Origin: Sabethes cyaneus | Lineage: Eukaryota > Arthropoda > Insecta > Diptera > Culicidae | DNA length: 64,000 bases | Assembly: GCF_943734655.1 (NCBI RefSeq) | Contig: NC_071353.1 | Coordinates: 157,184,179 to 157,248,178, forward strand | Direction: 5' to 3' | Part shown: positions 35,055-45,207 of the stretch, in pieces | Numbering within the stretch: position 1 is the first letter of the stretch | How the letters are laid out: each line of letters begins with the position of its first letter | Position numbers and translations under genes: made by a program | The notes under the pieces: model-generated | Database searches by the model: none | The model's input: only the letters and a program-made list of their open reading frames with translations | Told to the model about the DNA's origin: nothing

Positions 35055-37030
35055 TATGTATGTGCGGGGCGCAACTTTTCTATCGCCTGTTTCTCGGAGA
35101 TGGCTGAACCGATTTGTTCGCTATTACTTTTGTTTGAAAGGTATTATTGCCTAGTATATCACTATTGAATTGTTTCGAGGTCCGACATTTCGTTTAAAAG
35201 TTATAAGTAAAAAAGTAAAAATTACGTGACACGATTTTCTCCGTACCCAAATGACCGATTTCAACGATCTTGGTATCGAATGAAAGCTCTTATTAACACT
35301 AAATTTTTCGGATAAATTTTATTGAAAACAAACAATCAGTTTAAAAGTTATGCTTAAAAAACCTGTTTTGACAAGGTAATAATTATCGCCTGTTTCTTAG
35401 AAATGACTAAAGCGATTTAGACGCTATTAGTCTCATTTGACAGGTAACATAACCTAATAGATCACTATTGATTTGTTTTTTGATTGGACGTTTAATTTGA
35501 GAGTTATGATCAATTGAATACAACACATTAAAATTTACAATAATTTATAACGATTTCATCTAAGATGATTTATCTAGTTTGAATTATTTTGGCATCAAAT
35601 TAGAGATTTTAATGCTACAAATATATCTGCAAAATTTCAGAAGAATCGGTTTTGCCGATCAAAAGATATTAACCCTCCAACACTCGCGCCGACTTTTGTA
35701 ATTCGGTTACTCGTGCGCACAATGGTCCAAAGCCAAAAAGACATGCGCATTAGAATTTTGACTGGGAAAACTTGGTTTTAGGTTTATGGAACCTTCGGAA
35801 GAATTTCTTGAAATTGAAAGTTCTATCGTCTGGTGCAATTTAAATTTTGATTAATCCCCCTATAAGTGAAATAAAAAAATTATTTTTCTTCAGTTTCAAT
35901 ATAACACATTGATGTGTTCTGCAAAGTTTTAGAACATATTATTACAAGAAATTTTGTTGAATACAGTAACCTTCTATCTATTAAGCGAAGAGAGAAAAAT
36001 CTTATTCATTGTATATGAATTTGTAAGATCAGTTTTTTCTATTTTAGCTCTTTTTGTAATTGTTGCATTCCTTTTTCATGTATTACAAAATTGTATAAAT
36101 AGTAAAAATACACAACTTTGATTAATATAGTATACCTCTATGTTTGTTTGTTTAGGTACTGTAGAACTTTGAATAAAAAAAGCCTTAATTTTGACCCCGA
36201 ATGACTCGACTACCAACAGATACATTTTAAACATTTTATATTTGCTAATTATGTTGCTGCATACAGACACCATTTTTACATATGAAGAAACGAGAGAAAC
36301 TTCCAGGGCCAATCGCGGTACAACTCACATGCTGATTGCTTCGTTTCTGTGATGTCAGTTTATGCTGATCTATTTGCCCAACAATTTAAAGTATTAATGC
36401 ATAATTATGACATTTTGCTCATAACAAGGTAATTGAAGAACATACGTTAGTTAAGCAGAGATTTGTAACTTTATAACAATATGGCATTCAAAAACCTACA
36501 CGTGTTGTACAAAATGCAACAGCGTGAGTAATCGAAGGTTAATAGAAATTGATGAAATTTATTCAAGAAAACTTTATTGATGTCAATAAAAAATAACGGC
36601 GTTACAGAAATTTATGCGTAGTTCAAAAACCTATGAACTAGACTTTTACTACGCAATGTATATGTTAAAGAATAATATTTCCTCTTATAACTTGCTTTTA
36701 CTTGCACTTACTCAAATTAGAAACAACCAGCTTACCCTTACTCAGTAATTTCATGAAAAAAGGATCTATCAAAATTTATAGGTGCTGCTATTTTGTTCAA
36801 ATTTTGTAAACTTATTAAATTTCCAAAAATTTAATGAAAACCAACGAACTACGTAACGTTAACCAATAGATGAATTATGTTCTGAAGACGTGTCGATTTC
36901 TATCTCAAATAGCAAGTAAGACCGTATAACAAAGGTTCCTTTCACCACTAGGTGGATTAAATCGGGTTTTTTAAATTTATATTTTATTGTGGTTTTAATA
37001 ATCGTTTTTTTTTATTTTTTGATCGTTCAC
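34908..37030 (+). mobile_element. ~2.1-kb dispersed element (A) inserted in the 19-bp satellite
   Basis: The left end is an imperfect palindrome (ACCTTTGTTATACTATAACA, then AAGGT). Next come a CCGAGGCCCGGAGGGCCGAG block, GACGAACTGAGCAATGTCTG, a GT microsatellite (about 35022-35064) and CTCGGAGATGGCTGAACCGA. The right end has ATAACAAAGGTTCCTTTCAC, then CACTAGGTGGATTAAATCGG. The same order of landmarks recurs in element B at 56.0-58.3 kb, showing a family. The interior holds a TTAA-flanked insertion. There is no protein frame and the class is uncertain. Confidence 0.7.
35673..36538. mobile_element. TTAA-flanked nested element, piggyBac-like ends
   Basis: TTAA occurs immediately outside both ends (35669-35672 and 36539-36542). 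The termini CCCTCCAACACTCGCGC and, inverted, CCTTCGATTACTCACGC are partly matching. TTAA targets with CCYT-starting ends fit the piggyBac superfamily. The 866-bp interior has no transposase frame, so it would be non-autonomous. The TIR match is imperfect, hence moderate confidence. Confidence 0.6.
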
Positions 37031-37275
37031 CAAACTTGTAATTTGTACCAGAACTTGGGATTTGAACATGAACTTGGGATTTGAATTTAAACTTAGGATT
37101 TTAACCTGGACGTGGGGTATAGGCCTGGACTTGAAATCTAGAACCGTACTTGAAATTTAAACCGGGACTTAGACCTGGACTACGGTTTTAAACCTAGACT
37201 TGGGATGTAGATCTGGACTTGGGATTTAGACCTGCATTTGGGGCTTAGACCTGGACTTAGGATTTGGAATGCATT

Positions 37276-37900
37276 GCTTGGTTTGGTGCCAAAGCAAAAT
37301 CTACACCCTAATTAGCTCAAAGCTTTGCTTAGTTTTGACTTCTACCACTTCTTTTGTACGAAAAAGTCTACTTTGTTGGGGTACTGAATGATCTACGATA
37401 GCGGCCAGCGAGCAGACGTTCTGGTCGCCATCGTGGATTTTAAAATCATGATAATCGTGGTCTTAAGACGTCTAACCTTTACCAGCGTTCTAAAAAAGTG
37501 CACTTTGTAGGGCAGATATCAAGATGGCTTGACAACATAATTTTTTTTTAAACTTTTATCACCAATATTTAGTGGTTAATTTGTGGCTTCGAAATCCAAT
37601 TTGTGGTTACGTACTTTCTGAGATTTTTTCAAAAAACTAAGTCAAGCCGTCTTTGAAACTGATTTCGCGATAAACACATCGGATTACGATGTTTTATATC
37701 TTAATCGAAAGCTTTTTATTTGTGGCTCACGAATATATAATTTTTAATGTTGTTATTATAAGTACAAGCGCAAAAATCCGTTTTTTTTAAATTTACAATA
37801 AAACGTAAACATATCTGCTGTTTATGGCGTTACTTGAGCTATTAGTAATGCGGCTACCTGCCGGTAATGGCGCTAGCTGTATGTGACGCTCAGTAAAGCC
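37276..37900. other. AT-rich interval, no gene seen
   Basis: Nothing beyond weak echoes of dispersed repeats (GTCGCCATCGTGGATTTTAA near 37428). No coding frame. Confidence 0.35.
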
Positions 37901-37901
37901 C

Positions 37902-38120
37902 TATCCAGCTTTTTACGAGCCATAATGGCGGACGTGTTCGTAATATTTGAACAGCATTTTTGACAGTTCCCTAAAACATCGCACGTTTTCTTTCCGTACA
38001 TTCCTTTAGTTTTACCGTGAACACGCGGAAAGAAAACGTGCGATGTATTGGGGAAATGTCAAAAATGCTGTTCAAATATTACGAGCACGCCCGCCATTAT
38101 GGCTCGTAAAAAGCTGGATA
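37902..38120. mobile_element. 219-bp palindromic MITE-like hairpin
   Basis: The 95 bp at 37902-37996 pair with 38026-38120 with about six mismatches around a 29-nt loop. The ends are TATCCAGCTTTTTACGAGCC and its complement. Arms include GTAATATTTGAACAGCATTT and CATCGCACGTTTTCTTTCCG. TA at the extreme ends could be the target duplication. A transcript would form a long, nearly perfect hairpin. The next 1.4 kb (38.12-39.54 kb) shows no supported feature. Confidence 0.85.
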
Positions 38121-39539
38121 AACGTAAAGTTTGAGTTTGATCGACTGTCATGAAGTAGTACTTCAAATAGAACTATTAAAATTCGTTAGAATCGAAATAG
38201 GACAATGTTTAACGTTTCTTAAAAGCTCACCTAACAAAAAGTATCGTACCTTATTGTATAAAATATGAAAATTTACATTGTAGAGACTAAATATTTCTAT
38301 GGTTAAATAAACCCGAATAATACAGATCGCTTACGGTGATGATTTGCGGCATGTGCGAAGCCAGTTAAAATTAAATTAAGGGCTGAAAATTTCCTGCTAG
38401 CGAAAGGACTTGATTTACCGGAAGTCCAGTTTCTCGGCACGAAATTTAAGCAGACGCATCTGTAATCAACCCATTGAACGCGTCCAAAAAACACGGACAG
38501 TTATAACTAGTCACCCTAAATATCCTAGCGATTTGCGATCTTCTTCAAGAACATACGTATTGGGAATTTTAAATTGCCTAGAACTATGTGTTCTTCTAAA
38601 ATGCAACTAACAATCTAATTTTAAGGAACCTCCAGAAGAAAATGCTCTATAACTCGGCAGCAGATGGAGATACAAATTTAATTTCTTCAACAAAGTTGCT
38701 TGTTTTTATATTTTCAACGACTTTTCCGAAGAAACCAAGTCTCGAATAAAAACGCTTTTCCTTGATTGTCTGCATAGTAAGCCAAGACTTACTTTTGATA
38801 CCTTCCGATTGAAGCGTGGCATTCATACGAACAAATGTTTCGTAGAAACTATAGGAAGGATTTATTTCTAATTCCCGTCGTAGTAAGTAAAGCCATTCTA
38901 ATTTTCATTATTTGTTGGATGGATTTAATGAATACTCCAAAAGTTCTTGTGTTGATTTGACTAAAACACACTTACCTTCCGGCCCGTGAACTTTGAAATC
39001 ACTGAAAAGCGATTATTAAAGCATATTATTGAAGTTAAGCAACTGACTTTATTTCTTAAATTCGTCGTACCGTTTCAAAATCCGTCCATCAAAATTTTTC
39101 ATCGTCCGAACTAAAAATCACAACAATGTTTACGAAGCTAACGCGCATGTATTTGTGTAGGACGACATGACAAATGTAAATGTGCAAAATTTCTGCAGGT
39201 CAGGCAAATTTTCCTGGCTGTAGAATAACGACAATGCCTTGCGTGAGTTATTTTCATTTAGGAATGATGGAAATTAAAACGATTAGTTGACATTTTCTTC
39301 TTCGTCGCACGAAAGAACGTAGGAAATTTGGCTGGAAGGACTTTTTTTAATGATAAAAAGCATTTAAATAGATCTCAGCTCACTTTGATTGATCACGTAT
39401 GATAGACAACAAACTAAAGTATTAGGGAATAACTAGTTTTGCATTGTGTGTCATAAAAATGCTGACATTTTTAATGATTTGTGTTGGGTAGGACGGGAAT
39501 AGGCAATTACGACGAAGCAGCAACATACCCTAGTTAAGG

Positions 39540-40620
39540 ATTTTCGAAAATTATAGCACCTACAAAAAAGTGAAGTATGAGTGACTTTAAGAAAATCTTT
39601 TGAACTTTCATAAAAAATACTGAAAAAATACAAATCATTTCTATACTGAAAGAAAAAGCATTTTAAAAATTAAAATTCGATTTACCAAAAAGCCCTTCTC
39701 GGAAATTGATGATTTTTTTAAGGTATATAAGGCCATTGCAAATCATTTTAAAAGTTTTTGTCAACCCCCCCCCCCCCCTTTGGGAATCGGCTTGAAAAAT
39801 CGGGGGGCAAAAAATAATTTGTAGGATATGAGTTAATTTTTTTTATAAAATCAATTGTCTGTGGGCTCTACAGCCTGAAAAACTTGAAAAATGAGTGTAC
39901 GAGTTGAGTTACTAGAAGCGTTACTAGCATGAAATGGAAATGGAAATTCAAACAGCGGAATTTCCGAAAATGGGCCAAAAAAATTTCTTTTATTTTTGAT
40001 TTTATTTCGTAGATTTTTGCATGGAAATTAACAACGTATATATTAAAAGCAAGAATAGATTTCGTTTTCACGTTTAAACTTAAAATAAAAATGCCTAAAT
40101 CCATTTTTTTGCTCGATTAAAAAATTCTCTGTTTTTTTTCGCCCCCCCCCTTCAGTGGCCCAACACCGGTGGGACAAAAACTTTGTAAAATATTTGTAAT
40201 GGCCTAATTATATGGCCTACAAGTCTCTCATACATTGCAAAATGGGCATATTTAAGGGAAAAAAGTTTTTCTAACAAAAACTTTTTCAAGTCCTTTCCAA
40301 GATAAAAGATTTAAATAAGTATGTATTTTTGTTAAAAAAAAACTTTTTTTTCCTTAAATACGTCCATTTTGCAATATATGGGATACTTGTAGGCCATATA
40401 ATTATCTACCTTCAAAAAAAAATTTTATCAAATTCTGAGATGGCCTCTTTAGGAAAATCGATTTTTAGTTTTTAAAATACTTTTTTCTCAGTGTAGAAAT
40501 TATTTTTTTTAGTATTTTTTCATGAAAATTCAGAAGATTTTCTAAAAGTCCATAGATCATTTTTTTGCAGGTCCTATAATTTTCGAGTTATATTTTTTAT
40601 AACAAAAAAGAGAAAAAAAT
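39540..40620. mobile_element. Nested fold-back element, ~1.1 kb
   Basis: Three sets of inverted repeats are nested. The outer set pairs about 39545-39720 with 40430-40615 (AAAATTATAGCACCTACAAA against AGGTCCTATAATTTTCGAG). The middle set pairs about 39725-39790 with 40140-40215 (GGCCATTGCAAATCATTTTA against its diverged complement, each followed by poly-C/G-rich sequence). The inner set pairs about 40195-40290 with 40320-40410 (ATGGCCTACAAGT, TTGCAAAATGG). Poly-C runs lie at 39764-39777 and 40141-40151. No protein frame. Confidence 0.7.
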
Positions 40621-41199
40621 AAACCCTTTTCAAGAGTTAGTCTAGACCAATTTTCGAAACACTAAGTATGCAAAGTTATTTATTTACATGAACTCTATAC
40701 ACACAAAAAGTTTCACTGAAATCTGAGAGGGTGCTGCCAACCCCATAGACGAGTTGGCGTGAAATCCGTCTATATTCGATTTCAAGGAGCAAGCTACACT
40801 TTTGAAGTACTTCTTAAAACTAAAATAGCTAGTCGGTCAACCATATTAGAAGACATCAAGAATTTTCAATGCAACAATTTATGTTTTATTACACTCTGAC
40901 TACGGTTCTAATGAACAGAATTGGTAATAAAGATCTTAATAAGAGTAAAATTACATTTCAAACATCAATCGGAGAGACATGTTAGGAGTCATGCAATACT
41001 TTTTTATAGTATTTATGTGATACTAGCATTTTATTTGTAGATTAGTCCATTTGTCGTTGATGTTTTTGGCAACGAATAACAGAAGAGGGGTGAACCAAAA
41101 ACTTTCGAGGCATTTGCCTTTACGCATAATATTTTTTTACCAATTTCACCAACCAACCAACAAACTATCAAATAAATATTTCGACGACTAACATAAAGT

Positions 41200-43680
41200 G
41201 TTTCAATCATATGTCAGCCGACAGGGCAGAACGAAAAACCAATATTGTTATGGTTAGAACCATGCATCATCACCTAGCGCTTCCAGCGAATGGCTCCATT
41301 CCCGGAGCGGACGCCTGGCGGTAAAACTTTCGATTAGAAAGAACGGTTTACTACGTAGGTTCTACGTGCCGATACGGTCCACAGATGGCTGCACTGGATG
41401 GAGACAGGCATATAAACAACGCGATAGTTGCTCTTCGTTTGGTTCAGTTCATTGATTTGTCGGTCGGTCAGTCAGGGCTGCGATTTTCCAGTCAACGGCA
41501 TTTTCACAGCTCTCGGATTCGATTTGCAACCCTGCCCGTCCGCCGTCCGTCGATGATTAATAGCGGCGAATTCGAAACGTTGTTGATGGAAAATCGACTT
41601 CTATTATGGGCAGGTCCCACTAACGCTAATGCACCACCGCCGAATGCACAACATTCTGACGCGAAAGAAAGCAAGCAACACGTGCATCGTCGTAAATCGA
41701 TTGCGGCCCGACCAATCGTCCGTTGATGCGTGATGGTGTTGATGATGATGTATGGAACTGCTCTGAACCCAAACCTGATGATGATGATGATGTTGATGTT
41801 GAGAATGATTATGATCATGACAGGAACGAACGGAACGGTTTGATGCCCAACCGGGAAACGGTGAAATATTGTTTCAGTTTGTTCTGCGTTCGCTTCGCAG
41901 AAGCAGAAGAAGAATGCTTGCCAAATGATGCTAGGACGACGCGACGGGGAATAAACATTGGCGGATGGCCTGGCCTAGTTTCGAGACGCACGTGCTTGTG
42001 GTCCACCATCATATCGCGCTTTAGAGGAGGCACGCACTGCCGGTCTGGCTGGCTGGCTGGCTTGGGATGCTAATGTTATGCAAAACATTATATGCAAAGG
42101 ACCATGTTTTTGCGGACGTGTATAGTGTTTAACCGTACTCTCCGACGAAGAAAAGGAGACCACCCGACCTGTCCGATGCGGCAGCGATGGGAGGAAATGT
42201 TTGTTTATGGTTAAGCGTTTCGATTTTTCAGATGCTTTTAACGGGCCGTACTTAGCCGTGTTGTTGGAGACTGACATGTTTCACGTTCTTTACCGGAAAT
42301 CTCAGAGCATCTTGAAGAAATTTTGCCAACATGCGAACGCTTGGATTAAGCGAACCCCTTCTCGTCGGAGGCTGGGTATTCGTCGTATCATAGAATTAAC
42401 AGCACATAAACTTACGCATAAATTCTATAAACGGATCATGGCATCCATCTGAGCTGCATTGTGGTATGCACTTTTCAGTCTGCATTATTCGGGGAAGAAT
42501 AATTCATTTTGTACATCTACGATGTAATGAAAATATAGTTCTAGCGTTAGGTCCATGCTTCTCGGACAATGTTTATATCAACATAAACCTGGTAAGGCAA
42601 TAAGCATAGTTTAATTTTTCGACATCCGATCCAACGAAAGTTGGCTAGATTCGATGGAAACCGTCCATCCATGTAATGTGCATGTTTAGAGAGCACCATC
42701 GATCAAATCGTACCAGTTTCACCACGCCACGGTTGCGCTATGTAATTTTCTCCTAGACGTCAGTTAAATTGCATCAATAAACCTTATGCTAACGGGTGGC
42801 GGAAACATTTGACTAATGAGCACGCCCATAGTAAATCCGGAATGGATTCGATTATGAAAATCGTACATTGCACCATCTATCTCACCCACTCTCGTTTCGT
42901 CTCGTGTTCGCCGTTCGTAATTCAAATAAGTATAGTGAAAAAGTTCGTTAAACCCCAGTATGGGTGAACACAGAAAAATAAAAGATGATCACAACTCAAT
43001 GGATACATAACAACGAACAGCAGCTCATGATTGAGTTCATAAATCCTCACGCTTCCCCGCTTAATAAGAGCTTCGCCAGAGGAGCAGTGTATGACTGGTC
43101 CAGCCTGGAAATTAAATTAGCGAACTGCATTCCGTCCGTGCGTCCGTCCGTCCGTCGCGCCAGGAGACAAAACTCATAATCATAATTGCTCATCTCGACG
43201 AGTGCGTGTATCGCACAGATTATATTATTATTATTAATATAATCATGATCGGAGGGCATGTGGCACTTTAATGCGGTGCGGATGCTCCTGGCCAAACACT
43301 TGCGAGCCAACGAATGGCTCCCGCAGACGCCGCAAGCAAGCAAGTCGGATGTTCCCGATGCTGTGCAGCAGTAGATTCAATTATGACAATTGTTTCTATT
43401 CGCTGCCGCCGAGAGTGATCCCAGCCAGCAGCACCCAGTACCCACCACCACCGGTCGGGGGACGGGACCGAGTGGTTGACGACGGTAGGTCGTGTTGCTC
43501 CTTGCCTTGCAGCAAGCAGCCAGAAGACAAGTGCCGTGAAGAAGAACCGTAAAGTGCACGGTCGTTTCGGTTTGTCTTAATGGAAATAAATCAAATCTTT
43601 TCCGCTCGGAGGCGGTGTGCTTGAACTTCTGGCAGGGAAATTAACCGCGAGAGCACTTTTCGTTATGGGGGAAGACATAA
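41200..43680. other. Single-copy island, possible 5' region of a transcript
   Basis: Non-repetitive sequence of balanced composition, with a GAT run at 41735-41800 and a GTCC run near 43137-43155. Frames at 41385-41726 (113 codons), 41723-42073 (116) and 42201-42452 (83, first ATG at 42207) lack recognisable domains. The last has fairly gene-like composition and ends at TGA 42450-42452, but no start context or family supports it. The first overlaps the possible core promoter listed separately. Confidence 0.35.
41411..41448 (+). promoter_or_regulatory. Possible TATA plus initiator core promoter
   Basis: TATAAA at 41411-41416 is followed 35 nt later by the arthropod initiator core TCAGT (41444-41448), a little longer than the usual ~30-nt spacing. 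A second TCAGT lies near 41468-41475. Both motifs are short and could be chance. Confidence 0.25.
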
Positions 43681-44099
43681 AATGTGCGCTGGGGACAGTA
43701 TTTTGGTTTCGAAAATTATTCTGGTGTCATATAGTGTTGATGTAACTAGATCATTACAATTCCATCTTTATACGCGTATTATGTTAAGAAAAAGATACAA
43801 ATTTCTTATTTGTCCTAGAAGAACAACGAAACTGTTCTACCTGTATTGTTTTAGAAGGCAGATTGAAGCAGCATCAGATGGATGTTATACGAAGTTAGTG
43901 AATGGAAAATATAAAATGTTCTGCCAATCTTGACGGAATAGATAGTAATTTAATAATTTTAGTAAATGTTGCTAGCAGTGATCTAGTAAGTGAATTCTAT
44001 CTTTAAATTTAAGTCCTATGCTAAAAAATATTGAACGAGGACTTCCCATGTGTGCTCATATGCTTTGTTCATAGAAGATGCATCGAAATTTTAAAAAAA

Positions 44100-44730
44100 T
44101 CTAAAAAACAAAACACGTGTGTCCATTGCATTTTCGGAACTTTATTTCGGTGAAAAAAAAATCATCTCCAAAATTAAAAATTATACATTCCTCAATTTTA
44201 TATACGAAAAATTATCAGCTTTCAAAAGCAAAACAAAAAATGGTGATCTCTTTGGTCTGGAATCACGTAAGCACGAAGAATATTAATGTTTTTATAATCA
44301 TAAGAACCTCTTTTTTGCTCTTCCCAGATATATATTCCCAATTCAGATATATGACATAATTGAAATAAAGTATGTAAATTGCCCATTGAAAATTTTTGAA
44401 GTCAACCATTTTATTCGAGATGTTCTTTTTCTGCAAAAGTAAAAAAAAAAGAAAAAAAAAATCGCGCAGTAATTTTTTTCGCAATTTTCCTGAATTCTTG
44501 CTTTAAAAAAAATAACTCTTGACCGTGTGGTTAGAATCTTGCGATATTAATATCAAAATATCATGAAATCTGTTCTGTATGTGGCTTTGAAGTTCCGAAA
44601 ACGAAGACCGTCTACAGACGACTTTACCCGTTAGACGGTTCAATTATTCTTGTGCACCCCAAGGCAGTCACTTCGGTTCCGAAAATTATTTTCCTGTCTA
44701 AATTGAGCAATCCATACTAACGAAAACTAT
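44100..44730 (+). repeat. Diverged relative of element B with an RT-motif scrap
   Basis: From about 44330 the order AATTCAGATATAT, AAATTGCCCATTGAAAATTT, CAACCATTTTATTCGAGATG, TTTTTCTGAACTCTTG-like sequence, TTAATATCAAAATATCA and TATGTGGCTTTGAAG parallels 57.77-58.02 kb. Near 44648 the + frame reads PQGSHFGS before a stop, matching a motif of CR1/Jockey-type reverse transcriptases and the better copy at 50.34 kb. A decayed composite. Confidence 0.5.
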
Positions 44731-44739
44731 ACGTTAAAG

Positions 44740-44870
44740 TAGATTTTTTCACGAAGTGCGTTAAAGAGCCGCATAATTTCCAAAAATCGCGTAGATTCCA
44801 AAACTCGCGTGTATTCAAAAAAAAAATCGATTTTATCCACCTAGTGGTGAAAGAAATCTTTGTTATGCCA
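44740..44870 (-). repeat. CGCGT repeat scrap and inverted CACTAGGTGG end
   Basis: GCGTAGATTCCAAAACTCGCG-type sequence belongs to the ACGC/GCGT family. Directly right of it, the minus strand reads CATAACAAAGATTTCTTTCA, then CCACTAGGTGGATAAAATCG, which is the terminal sequence of elements A and B, here in inverse orientation. The stretch 44.87-45.19 kb is AT-rich without features. Confidence 0.6.
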
Positions 44871-45194
44871 TCTAATTTGTCATTTGATATGGGCATTTCC
44901 AGCTCAATAAGCAAAAATCAGCTTGTCTCAATTATTTTTGATTGGAATGCATTGTTGCTGATATGTTGGACGCAAGGATTCATTTTCCATTAAACATACT
45001 ATTTTTCGCCAAGAATAACTTTTCAAAAGAACGTATTTAGAAGTGAGATTAGTTTTCTAAAAATTAGTCGAAATTTTGTTAACTTATTCGTTTTAGGTTA
45101 GCAAAAATCCTAAACCTGGTGTCGAATGGTCCTCCCCACGATTAATGATAGTACCTCTTTTTTAAAGAAAAGAACTCATTAATTTTCTTTTGCT

Positions 45195-45207
45195 TATAGG
45201 TATATCT
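45195..45207. repeat. Target-site duplication, left copy
   Basis: TATAGGTATATCT here is identical to 46865-46877. The two copies bracket the truncated LINE, as expected from target-primed reverse transcription. Confidence 0.85.

Larger units (their letters stand above)
34370..37275. repeat. 19-bp satellite, GGACTTGGGATTTAGACCT, split by an insertion
   Basis: The 19-bp unit is plain at 34.37-34.90 kb (GGACTTGGGATTTAGACCT repeated with changes) and again at 37.04-37.27 kb. The intervening 2.1 kb lacks it. The array was therefore continuous before the element at about 34.91-37.03 kb inserted or was captured. Confidence 0.85.

Noticed and set aside
34908..37030. Element A as a Helitron
   Set aside because: A hairpin near one end is suggestive, but I see no 5'-TC start, CTRR-3' end or A|T insertion site that would support it.
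41385..42073. Two adjoining 113- and 116-codon plus frames
   Set aside because: No domains, and the second is extended by a GAT run; kept only as context for the possible promoter.
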